Of a stretch of DNA of 64,000 nt, positions 13,178-25,400 are shown piece by piece. The translations under genes and the position numbers were made by a program. Position 1 is the first letter of the stretch, and each line of letters begins with the position of its first letter. Under the pieces are notes generated by a model. That model ran no database searches and was not told where the DNA came from. It saw nothing but the letters and a program-made list of their open reading frames with translations. This DNA comes from Saccharina japonica (lineage: Eukaryota > Sar > Phaeophyceae > Laminariales > Laminariaceae), in contig MEHQ01003537.1 of assembly GCA_008828725.1 (NCBI GenBank), forward strand, positions 322,243 through 386,242. Reading direction: 5' to 3'.

Positions 13178-16100
13178 CCTATGAAAGCCCATAAAAGGTG
13201 CATAACAATTCAAGCAAGCCCAACAAAGCCCGCGATACCCGAGGAAAGTGTCATGGAGAAATCACCGAAGTGCCATGAACGCCCATGAAAGTGCTCATGA
13301 CAGTTACTGTAGTACCATGGCAGCGTCATGGAAGCCCATTCAAGGGAATGAATTGACGTATATAGAAGCTTGCATGGGCGTTCACGAAATCGCGAAATAG
13401 AGTCCATCATCCTAGATATGTGTTCCCGCAGATATACTGATGAAGTAGAGACTAAAAATGTGCCAGGACTGAGAGCGTTGCCTAAAAAATGCCTGAAAGC
13501 CTTCACCAGTCCAGTTAAGTCGTTAAATCGATACGAGTGGTACAAGGGCAGATAAGGCGGACTCACACGTTCGAAGACAAAATAAGAAGAAAACAAACTA
13601 TGACCACATTCAGAACACGGAATAGAAAGGCCACCAACCCCACTTCAGCACGGTGACAGCGGCGAGCGTAAGAAGGTTTGAGACGAAGCATGCCCCACGA
13701 GTTAGCGCAAGCTCGCTCCCTTGAGTAGACGCCTGGTATCCGGGAAAAGGTTATATGCACAGCTCTCCCAAGCAACGATGCCGTGGCGGACGCACAGAAA
13801 ACATATCGGTCATATGAAATAACAGGGACAGACAACAGTCGAATAGAAAAATAGTGTTGCGGACCCCGCAATAGCATGGGTGACGCCATATTCGCTTTGG
13901 CGAACGGTGGCAGAACTACTGTTGACCTGTTTACAGCTGCAGTCAATGGAAGGCCGATTTTGCGGCGTCGCAAGAAGGCGAAGGCCGTTCCGCGTTATTT
14001 TGTTCGTGGAAATGCAATACAGCAATATGGCCTCCGGGTGGTGGCGAGATTTCAGTACGACAGCTGCGGAAAACTCCACTTGAAAAATCCTACACAGTAG
14101 TGCTTGGTAGTTGGACGGCTGCTAAGGAAATATGGCGGAAACGGCCCATGTGGAAATGGGTGGGGGCGATTCCTGTAGCAGTGTCGTTGGTTGACGTGCC
14201 GTACGCGAATTTGAAAGCTGCGCATCCCAGTATGTGTGTGTTCCCATGGCAAGCGTTCAGACCATCGTGCGATTGGCGCGCTTGAGACTGATACCGCAGA
14301 GTAAGAGTTAGTGGGGCCATCGAGCTGCTGCCAAGGTGCTCTGAAATGGTACGGGGTTTCCTGGAATCAACCACAATACCGTTGTCTTACATAGGAGCGC
14401 AGGTGGGTACAGTACCCTCTGGGAAAATCAGTACTACCGGTGGCGGCGATGAAGTTTGATTGCGTAGGGTACCTTTCGGTGCGCAGATTGAACAGTCGGG
14501 GAGGGGCATATTATTAGCGTGCCCTCAGGGAGAAATGTGAAGAGCCCACACCAGTCGATGCTGGCAACGATTCCGGGGCCGTTCAGGAGCACCAGGAATG
14601 AGGTAGGCGGGCCGAGTGTCAGACTGGATCAAGCCTTGCGCGTTTGATTCTTGAGGCAGCGGCAGAATCACCAGTTGGTTGATATTTTCAATACTTATCC
14701 ATCAGGGACAGAACACGTGATGGCAAGAGGGGCATCAGACGGTAGTGTGACAACGTGTAAATATCTGATGGGATGGTCAGCATGGGGAATTGGCGTGCTC
14801 TTCGCGAACCGTCTGTTGCGAGGATGTACACCTTCCTCCACCCCCAGGGTGTGGCTCGCGTGGACGTTTGAGAACGCGGCCCGGCTGTGCAGAACGACGT
14901 TCGCTTTTAAATCACGTAGCAGCGGTAGGTCCCGCCATGGCTGTGGACCTGGAGCTTGAAGGACATACGATTGGCGCGTGCTGCGATAGGTGTAGGGCAC
15001 GTTTTGACAATTCAATTTATGACTGGCGGGGGGTTCGTATTCTGAAGAACTACCCAGCATGGGTGGAATCCTTGCTATAGTGTTACCGTGATGTTATACG
15101 TTCCCTGAAGCCATTTTGTTGGTCATTGGGTTAAGCTTGCAGTTTTTCAGAAAAACGGGAGGTTTCGCGGGTGAGAAATTGAAGTCCTTATGTGAGGATC
15201 CTCTTGAAGCAATCGTGTCGCCCCGAACGTGGCACATCCATCGACGGTCAATATCTCAGTGGCGAGGCTGGCTCCATCTCCGAGAACCACCAACGACAAT
15301 AATGTGGGAGGAGAAGGAAGATATACTTAGGAGGGTGTGTTCTAACAGTATGTAGCAACCGTGTTGGGAAAGAGAGACGGCGCCATGTTTTCGGGAAATG
15401 ATGTCGTGACCGAGCGGAAAATTAGGAACACCGATTTCCTTGATTCCGGTGACGGGATAGCAGCACCGGTTAAAACAATGGGGGTAGGTAGAGAAAGCGG
15501 TCACCACGTCGGAACCGTCGCGTAGAGCGTGATGTACGTAAATAGATACGAGGTCGAGGAGGTTAATTTCCAGCCTATGAACGCGCCTTAAGCCAGGGAG
15601 TCGTCGACGCTCAGGCCGGGGGGGGCAGACGAGCTGGATTCGGCCAGTAGCTTGGCGCTCGTGTCTAGACGTTGCTGTGAATGGACTGGGTTGTGCCTAA
15701 CCTTGAGGTGTGGGCAATAGAGGACAGTGTCGAAGTGGCTTCGTTGCCAGAAGTCCTGGTCGAACTTGAGGATGGTGCGTTCCGCGGAACGTTTGTCGCT
15801 CCGGGTCGGAGGTAACCATGTTATGTTGGAGTCTCCGACAAGCGTCGGCCTTCCCCGCCACCGTGGCTCGATTCAGTAGTAGTGCGCTCGTGCGGGGTGG
15901 TGACGGCATCATACATTCACTGTGAAAAGATAGGCACCAACTTCAAGAAGGGGAGAGCATCATCGTTGGTGTAGGTGGTCTTATCGACGAGCGCTGAATA
16001 TGTTAAAGTGAAGCTCGTCGACAAAAATAGCTAGATATTATGTTTTCGAGTTGTGACCAATGGTGCTGGGGAAGCCTTCTTACTCAACTCGTGAGGAATG

Positions 16101-16240
16101 AACGACCGAGGATCACGAGTCTATTGTTGGGCCGATCGATGATGCCGAGGCCATGGATGGATCTCCCTCGTCGTTGTAACACGCGATTAATAACACAACC
16201 CTAGGAGTCCTTCATAGAGCTCGTGATGGCGGTCGAGGAA
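13178..16240. other. no recognisable gene
   Basis: Plus-strand frames near 13.9-14.3 kb and 15.1-15.4 kb look somewhat protein-like but carry no motif I can name and are not joined by clear splice sites. Confidence 0.35.
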
Positions 16241-16366
16241 CAAGAGTGCAGTCGCTAGCGGTTTCCGTGCCCGCTTTTGATACGTGACTACCAGAGAGGA
16301 CGACAAGAATGCAGTCGCTAGCGGTTTCCGTGCCCGCTTTTGATACGTGGCTACCGGAGAGGGCGT
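16241..16366. repeat. 63-bp tandem duplication
   Basis: CAAGAGTGCAGTCGCTAGCG recurs 63 bp later as CAAGAATGCAGTCGCTAGCG and similarity continues through GGCTACCGGAGAG. Confidence 0.85.
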
Positions 16367-18003
16367 GTTGTCTTCCTCGAACCCTGGAGTGGTGACCGTA
16401 TGGGCTGCTCCAAGATTATCCTGTTCAACAACGAATGCGTGTGTTCCGCATGCACATACATACCTGCTGGGGAAGCTTTCCCTTCGGCCCAGGAAACGTG
16501 CTTTGGTAAGGGCGAGACGACCAGCCGGAGCCGGCTACCATTCTCGCGGGTCCGGGGAAGGTTTGGGCTTCGGTGAATTCGAAGGTTTGGTGGACGGTAA
16601 CATACATGAGCGAGATGAATATCGCTGACCTGTTCGTATAGCTGAGTTACATTCGGGGTTGTACAGTGTATCCTACAGTAGGCGGTGAAGCAACAGTTTC
16701 GAGAATGAGATCGAACCTGATGTTCTCTGTCGTTGCCGACACACCCACAATATTGGTGATGTTTCTAACGTCAGGCGAATAGTCGGCGTAGCTGGGGCTC
16801 GACTGTTCTATAGATGTCGTGAAGAAGGGTGTCCGTGAAGGACTCGATGCGCCAACTCCCCCCCACACGCACCTACAAGCAATATCTTGAGCAGTTGGGG
16901 CAACCGTTTGGTAAAAGGTTATCGTAGAAGGCAGGCGAGGGCAGGACTAATGGATGATAGGAAGGACAGGGTGGAGCAAGGGACCAAACGTTCGAGGAAG
17001 GTACTGGGCACGGACGCCTTAGGAAGTGTGTGGCCAAGGCGCAATAAATAATCTTGGCGGGGCGGACTAGCATAAGTCTCCACTATCGGCTTGTAAACTG
17101 GCGGAGACGTCGCAAAGCGTCCTCGCATAATGCTGTTATTCGAAGTGCCCGGCGTACAAAAGCGCGTGCTTGCCGACGGCGCAAAACGAATAGAGTAAGG
17201 CTACCGGAGGAGTGGGCACCATGGAGATCGTCGATGTGCATTGATTGTGAGCGTAGGCGCAACATGCTAGAAGTGGGGATCATTCGGAAAAGTGTTTGCC
17301 TCGTGATCGTCGCATTTTAAAATGGTTTGTTTGCTCCTGGTTGTCAACCATCGCATGTTGTCGGAGCGCCCATTGTTGCCACGTGTGTAGTCGTCGGAAG
17401 CACCTACTGTTCCTCTGAAATAGTCACTGTTCCTCTGGAATACCAAGTAGACAGTACAGGCTTCGGCCTCGAGGGTAGGTCATGATGCATCTTCTAAGAC
17501 AAAGCAGTCACAGCCGCCTTAGGTCATTGCCCGCGCCGTTTGAAAAGGCACGGGGTTAGCTTCTCCCCCATTCGCTGACTACGCGAACATCGCTGGTTAT
17601 AGATAATGTCGTTTTCCGTTATCACTGTGTGGGTTCGACCCTTAGTGGGACATGGATTTAATCCTGACTGGTGCGACAATAGAGGGACTACCCTCATATC
17701 CACCTCCGCGTTTACACGGCTCGGTCAGGCGGGTGGCTCTGCACCCCACTCAAAATTGGACTCCAACATGTTTTGCTGTCGCAAGAGTAGAACATACCAA
17801 TGATCTATGGCGGTGCATGTCGCTGAAGACGTCTTAAGACTGACAAGAAAGGATGTAGCCACTCGGCGGAGTAGCTCTCGTCGGCTAAAAATATGGGGAA
17901 CCCAAAAGCGACCGCTCTGCCGTGGCACCGACATCCACCTGCATGCCGCATCAGGGACGCGTCCTGCAATAGGGGGTACCACCTGACTTTGTCTGGTGAT
18001 CCG
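16367..18003. other. no recognisable gene
   Basis: Only short frames, none with a motif I recognise. Confidence 0.35.
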
Positions 18004-18248
18004 ACGCGTGCTACGGTAGAGATAGCACTTTTTGGCTGGATGGTTTTCTGAACGATCGGGCTCCTTAACCCAAATTCGTCGGACTTTCATTTCTGTGACG
18101 AAATATGTTTCAGGGTACACTTCGGTCGCGTGATTTCTCATCCGGCAGCACTTCTATTTTTCTTCAAAATCATTTTTTCGGTGAGGTATGACGTTCCTCA
18201 AGTGAGGAGCTCAGAAAAAACATGGTGCACCTCTATCGTAGCATGCGT
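18004..18248. mobile_element. TIR element (MITE), ACRCRTGCTACGG family
   Basis: 245 bp with ends ACGCGTGCTACGGTAGAGAT and ACCTCTATCGTAGCATGCGT. Flanks GATCCG and CATCCT match at four of six bases in the position expected for a 6-bp target duplication. The interior carries CTCAAGTGAGGAGCTC, a subterminal palindrome-like motif seen in other copies. Confidence 0.75.
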
Positions 18249-18582
18249 CATCCTCACTTCAGAAGCTCGATACCCTGATTTTGAGGCAAGCTAAAGCAAC
18301 CGGATGGATTAAGCCAAAAATGCTGTGTACATCACTAATGGTATTGTCAACTGGTCACTCCTGCTCCTATTCCAACGATATTGTGTTAAGGATTTCGGTC
18401 CGGCAGAAACATTTTCGGCAAACACATGCCAGCCCAATCGTAGCGCGCGTCCAGGGTCCCAACCGCATTTTCTCCTGCGGTCAGATATTGATATTTCTGT
18501 ATTTCCAAATGAGGATATATCCGCCAGACTTACGGTGACTTAAGGTGTTTTTAATTGGGGATTCGAGACAGGTTTGGGAGCA

Positions 18583-18820
18583 ATCCCACGGTAGGGGTAC
18601 CACGTTTTGGCTTCATATTTTCCGACCGGTTGAGCTCCTCGCGTGAGTGACCTCCGGATAGTATTTACTATTTTACAGGTATGTCTGTTTTTGGACTACC
18701 GCATTGAAACGTTTGATCGGGTTGGGCGAACGAATGTTTCCGAAGTCATGTTTCGGGTGAGATATTGAGCTCCTCATGTGAGGAGCTCATAAAAATTTGC
18801 TGCACCCCTACCGTGGGATG
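18583..18820. mobile_element. related TIR element, TCCCACGGTAGGGG variant
   Basis: Ends ATCCCACGGTAGGGGTACCA and TGCACCCCTACCGTGGGAT are inverted copies. The interior has GAGCTCCTCATGTGAGGAGC, linking it to the family at 18004. Confidence 0.65.
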
Positions 18821-19288
18821 AGTCTTTGAGTGGTGCTGCCTGCGTGCGCCGTTCACTACCCGTGCACAGGATTTGAGACATGTTTAGTGGTTTTATTCGC
18901 ACACTGATTGCGGTCGCGTTCGCAGCGCAACCCTCTTTTGAAACAAGCTACGTACCAGGCACAAGTGGTCGCGCTCGATTTCGCGGCCTTTGGTGTGGCC
19001 CCTGTTTTGAACCGCCGGATATGCTTCGTCTACCGCAGGCTTTGCCGTTCCTCGCTTCCATCCCGTCGTACCGCAGGTTTTTTGTTTTCTATTTTCCATA
19101 TCACCCGAGGCTGCACCTAAACATATTTCCGAATAGTTCCCGCTTTGACACCAACACCAGCGCATCCCATATTCTCCTACGTATACCTGGCAAAAACAAA
19201 ATGAGATTTCCCGTGATTGCATAATCAGAGTAATCCGGGACTTTCCGAACAGTCGGCAAGTAATGCGGATGGAGGCTGTATGTCCTGG

Positions 19289-19470
19289 TATGGACTCCCT
19301 GATCGACCAGCATCAGTGTGTACTACTTCATGATGCAGCCATTTGGAAGCAGTGTGTACTGCTTCTTGGTGCAGATATTTGGAAGCCGTACGTCTGCCTT
19401 TGTAGTGCATGGACTCCCTGATCAGTTGCATCAGTGTTTGCTGTTTTATGACGAAACCATTTGGAAGCCG
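19289..19470. repeat. imperfect direct repeats
   Basis: ATGGACTCCCTGATC with a following CATCAGTGT and a CATTTGGAAGC block occurs at 19290 and 19409, with a partial copy between. Confidence 0.6.
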
Positions 19471-22103
19471 AATTTGTCTCTGTGGTGAGTTATTGTGAAG
19501 TTGTCAAAACAAATCTAAGCCGAAGACGGTAGAGGGTGCACGCGCGGGACAGATATTCGATTCCCACTTGATTATCTACGTCTTAGAAAAAATTCATGGG
19601 CGATATAATCCTGATATGTATTATCTACTGTAGCTCATCATGGTGCGGGGTGGGATCTGTACAATCTGGATCTACTGTACGACACTGATCCTGCACAACA
19701 TATACCACCGACAGGTAAAAGGATGTATAGATGATCTACGGTAGATAGTGATTTGTTCGACGCGTGAACGCGTGCCTCGATAAAGATAAAGCACGTTTTG
19801 GTCAAACTTTTCCCCACTGATGAGTTAATCGCACAAATTTCCTAAGGCCGGGTTTTGGGGTGGCGTGTAGAGATGGATCCTCAAGTGAACTGCCTCAGGA
19901 AAAATGCAGGTGCCCCCCTATAATACACATAGCATGCGTCTGTGAAAGCGTGTATACGAAGCATACGACGGCAATAGTGAATGAAGGTGATGCTGGTTTC
20001 AAATTAACTCATCGCCAGTGACGGTCGACTTGTTTTTCCCGAGTCCCGAGGTTACAAGACAGGCCCAACCCCTCAGAACGTAACGGGTGCGTCCATAAAA
20101 GACAACAGACAAAACACTCAAAAACGGAGAAAGCACCAACCAAAATAGGCCACGTTCAACATTCGTACGACACCTAAAAAAAAGAGGATCAAGTATACAT
20201 ACTCGGGAAAACAAAACAAAAATTATTACCGCGATATCTCTCCAACGATCACCCGTGTATGGGTATTTCGTACCGCAGTCAAGAATGTCGATAGTAGCGT
20301 GTCCTACGGTCCCCTACGCCTACGGCTAGTTTGACAAAAACGAAAAGAACACCAACGCACCCGTAGGCGCATACATACATACGTCGATAATGTGGCAAAC
20401 CACAGTCCAAACCACTCACGTACCGAAGAGATACAAAGCTAAAACAAAAACAAGATGGACCTAGAAACGCATTGAATTGACTAGCCAACGAAAAACAAAA
20501 ACAAATGATAAAAAAAAATGGCCGAACACGACACGCGACAGGTAACAGCGGCATCTCAGTCACCAAACAGGGGGAAGCCATAACGACGACTACGCTTAAG
20601 AGGGACCAACACTAGCTACCGATATACGGCCAGCGGATGGCGAACATCAAGATGATTGAAGCAAGAGCCAGACGGCGCCGTCTACGATCGTAACCACACA
20701 TCGACAGTATTGTTCTTACCCCCCCCCCCCCCCGCGACCCCTCGACTGCGCTCATTGTTGTCAACGAACGATGTCGCCATAGCTATATACCTTATGACGT
20801 CGCACTTGCAAGTCTTCTCTCTGCGCAGTCCTCGATCCATCTGCGCCCTTTACCCGGCGTTCTACAGAAAGCGCTCAGGGCTACACAACGTACATTTACC
20901 GGGTAGAAACCAAGAGTGTGCTATCCTGGGGCACCCCACTCACTACGAATCGCTTTGCGCTTATCCATACACAAAATAACCCGTACAAATATGTTCCACA
21001 GTCCTCTGCTGGACGAAATGTCGGGGTATGAGCCCCGGTAAACAATACAAAACAAAAAGGCACTTGCGGTCTTCTTGCATCGTCGCGGAAACCGCGCGAG
21101 CGCGACCATGCAAAAATTCGATGCAAGTCGACGAGCCAGGGGATTGCCAAAAAACCCTATGCGAGACAAAAAAAAAACAGAGTAAGCACTGGGGACGGAC
21201 AAGGTTAGACAATCGTGACGACGGCATGCTTATGGTGCCGATGTCCCTACCGCTTCTGCCAGCTGGACTGGAGACTTGAAGGAGGCGCAAAAAAATCGTG
21301 GGTATGTTAGCCCTCCTTTTGCTTGTGTCTCCACAATCGATCGGCTCTTGTACTATGGGGAGACCCACCCAAAAACTGTGAAAGCGTGCCGACGGAACTT
21401 GTTTCGAAGTTTTACTTGTACAGCAGTCAAAAAGATAAGCCACCTCTACAAAAAAAAGGACACCGGTGCGCCACGCATGATTTACTAGCTAATATTGCGT
21501 CGCGCATGAGCTCCCCCCGCAAGCTGCATCATCGAAAACCTAAAACGTTTCGCCAACCTAAAACGTAACCCGCACACTCTTTTCCGAACATACTCGTGTG
21601 TGAGCGCAACTACCGCGTATGCATCAAACAACAATTGGCAATATCTGTGACCGCCACCACAACCGGAATGCACGTGTCGCAAGAACACCGACCCGTGCGT
21701 GCTCCGTGGCGGTCGGGCGATAGCTATCGAAAGGCACGTGTTCCGCCAAGGCGGGACATCGCCTGCCCATGGGACTCTCACCGGGTAAAACAATATCCGA
21801 AGGCTTAACCACACAGGCAACGTTCTCTAGTCGCATGCGAACCGACACGGGCAGAGGGTGCGTTGGTTTGATCCCCGACCCCCGCACCGCACCGCACATG
21901 CCATCGCCCTTGCCAAGGAACCCGTGCGTGAGAAAGACACGCGAACATCAACACCCAATAACACAACACTACGCAAAAGCCAGGCATCGTGGTTTTTCAG
22001 CCATGGGCGATAAACAAAATAATCATCGTTTTATCGCCAGAAGGGAGACATCGTGGGGCGCTGGTGCCGAGATGACTTCGAGCTGCTGCCGAAGAGATGT
22101 TTT
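19471..22103. other. 3' flank of the epimerase gene, possible long 3' UTR
   Basis: No gene is recognised. Read on the minus strand the DNA from about 22.1 to 20.0 kb is T- and GT-rich with short frames only, which would suit a long 3' untranslated region. No transcript end can be placed from sequence. Confidence 0.3.
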
Positions 22104-22404
22104 CTAACACATGGGCTCGAAGCCATCGTCACACTTGTGGTCGAAACAAGAAGAGTGGGTGACCTTCACGTCGACGCTGCTGAGACCGGTGTTACCCTTC
22201 ATGATCGTCCCTTCGCAGTCATAGAAGCGGATCTTGTCGGCGGAATAGAACCTGTTGTAGAGGAACTGGGTGTCATCGGCCTCCTTGAGCTTCACGCTCT
22301 CTCCCTTGCCGCTAAACTTGTTCTCCTTGAAAACGTTGTCCTTCGACCGCGCATTTTTCGAGATTTCGGGCTTGTCCGCGCCAATGTACGTCAAGAGATT
22401 GTGC
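22104..22404 (-). CDS. epimerase exon 7: C-terminus and stop
   Basis: Acceptor TGCCCAG|GCACAA completes a Lys codon. It then encodes HNLLTYIGADKPEISKNA and ends SSCFDHKCDDGFEPMC before TAG at 22106-22104. The three C-terminal Cys suggest a disulfide-stabilised cap on the helix (inference). Intron 6 before it is 2.2 kb and full of repeats. Confidence 0.92.
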
Positions 22405-25400
22405 CTGGGCAGGAGAGACGTTTACCACCAAACAGTCGTGCGTGCGCGCCACCGAGAAGATAAATAATGTAAGTTGATTTCACTCTTCGAGATATTTCTA
22501 CCACGCCCCGGAAAATAGACACCACAGCGGTATATTGCTTCAACAGTAGACGAGGGGGGACATATATCGATCGATATTGTCAGCGACAGTAGAGTCCGTG
22601 GAAGGTGTCTACTGATAAATAATTGTCGGTGGCAATACACTGTTGAGGAATGTATCTATCGATAGCTGTTATCAGCGACAATAGACTGGTGATATTGTTG
22701 ATCGATACATGTTGTCCACCAAAATGTTGCCAGCCACAATAGATTATGCGAGGTGTCTATTGATGGGCACTGTCAACTTCCAACCCCAATAGATTGTGCA
22801 AGCTCTCCATCGATACGTAGCCATTGCGGAATTCGTGCTGTTGGGGAATAGCAACAACGTGGTGAATTGTTGAAGCAGTATGTTTATTTAGCTGGTAAAG
22901 AAGTAGACGGCAACTAGGTTGTAAAATTCGAAAGCTTACTACTTTTTCGGCTCTAAATATATGTTTCGTGTTTAGCTTATGCGAAAGACTGCCGACATTT
23001 TTTTTCAAATACAAAATAATATCGAAAAAACATTTATACCCCGAAAGCATCATGTATTCGTATAATACGTGGCTTCGACTATTTTGTTTCGACAACTTTG
23101 ACATGATTTTTTTTACTATTTCTGTTTTTCACAATAGGTTGGGCAATAGTCTATTGTGAAGGTACACCCATTAGTAATAGTACATTGCGGGTGGTAATGG
23201 CTATTGACGGACAAAGTTGATGATCTGTTGTTGGCGGCACTACAGCAGGAGTGGCGATCTAAAGACAAACTGGTTTGGTATATTGTTCAAACAAGGTATA
23301 TTGTGGTGTCTGCCCCCATATATTTTGTTCCGGACAATAGCCATCGATGGGCAACCTTTTCACACATTGTTACAGCAAGGGAACACTACTGTGTAAACTG
23401 TCTGCTATTACATTGATCCCCAGAATACCTATCAATGGAAAGCGTGGCCAGCCTATTGTGGGTAACAATGGCCATCGATACGCGCTTATGGAAGGGATAT
23501 AGTAGCAGCAATGTTCTCTTGATTTCTACTCGCCAGGGTGTAAGCACTTTCCGACATGATTTATACAATGGATATATTCGTCTATTACCCAAAATATATT
23601 TTAATATTGCAGTCGACAATATGTATCGATAGACACGTCTGCCAGTCTGTTGCCTATCGTGGTATATAGACAACAGCAATTGACAACACGATATTGTGAG
23701 GCGTGTCCATCGATCGCCATTGCCAGCCACAATAGATTGCACGAGGTGTCTATCGATAGAACTTACCAACGGCAGAACTTACCAACGGCAATAGATTGTG
23801 CAATCCATCCATCGATAGCCGTTATCTCCCACAATAGATTATGCAAGCCAACCATCGATAAATATTGTCCACCACAATATATTCTTCCGGCTATGTATCT
23901 ATGGCCATTGCCGGCCCCAATCGATTGGGCAAGTAACCAATCGATAGAAATTGCCAACGACAGCAGTGGACCCGTCCATTCTTGTACCACATTCTATTGC
24001 TATCGCAGTGGCCACTGCTGTCTATTGTACAGGCCGGTCGCCCCGGTAGACTAGTGGTCACCTTCAAAGGCTCCTAGCATTGGTACCCAACTTCGAATCC
24101 CACCGTGGTGAGATTTTCACTTTATTTGAAAAAATAAAAAAGAACCAATTGCTGAGAGCGCCTTCGTGGCGTGGGTAGGCGGAATCCGACGCAAGTCGAC
24201 GAGGGAAGAAAGTGCTGAAATATTCTCGCGGTAAAAATACAAAGCACGCACCGTAGTGGGGAGGGGGGAGGAGACACTAATAAGTGACCCCGGATCTAAG
24301 TTACAACTAAAGAGGGAGAGAGAAAAGAAGGGCGAAGATAATAAATGGGATGGACAAAAAAACAAAAAACGTCCAGGGTGTGTTTTCTACTTGCGAGTGC
24401 ATGCTTGTAACAATGAAATCTTGTAATCCCGCAAATATTCGGTTGTTGTACCTCAACGTGGAACCGCAAGTGTAAACACGAAGTCTCGATGCTACGGCAC
24501 GAGGTATACTAACACTGCACAGCGGAAGGCGGGTGTGGGCTACCCCGTCATCCGGTCCCCCTTGAGTAAACCTAAACAAAAGCTCCTCACTTGCTCGAGT
24601 CGATGAAGTCGTTGTTGTAGATGAAGTTATCGCCGCACCCCACGGAGAGCCTCATGCCGTACTTGTTGTCCTTGAAGGTGTTGTGGGAAACTTCGGCATC
24701 GAAAACCTCCAGCAGCGCTATTCCGGCGTCGCCGTTGTCATGCACGTAGTTATCTACAGCAAGGACATTGGTGTGGGATAGGTCAATGAGAGGAGGGAGG
24801 GAAAACATCAATTGGTAGGAACGGAAGGAGAAAGATCGTGAATTTTCCAAATATACAATGGGCCTACGTTCAAAACTGGCACAGGTGCTAAACTTAAATA
24901 GTGTCTCGGCATTCCTGTAGTATTACACAGTCGGCCAGGCATATGCACAAGCTTGCGCTTTTCTCGATGCGGCTGGATGAGCTTGGATGTGCACCACAAC
25001 GAAAAAGACACGTCCACTGACAACGCGGTAAACACAATCGTTTTGAACATACCTGGTATGTACGTACGGCGATTAACTATGTTCCGGTCGCACGCGAGGC
25101 AAGCAGTGTTACACGGCACCGCATATACAATTGATATATGCTGATGTGACGACAAAACACAGGGTGTGCTCAACACACTGCAAGGACGGCGCTTCACCTT
25201 TCACGATGGCGTTGTTGCTACTTCGGTGAAGGAATATGCCGGCAGAATTGCTGGAGCCGCCGTAGACCTCGTTTCCCTGGATGTCGGTCCGTATCAGACG
25301 ATCAAATTGGCGCGTTGTTTTGGAGCATTCGGGGAATGGATTTTTAGACGGAGAGAGGGTTTTGGTTCCGGGGGGAGAAACGTGACGTTGCATAGCACCC

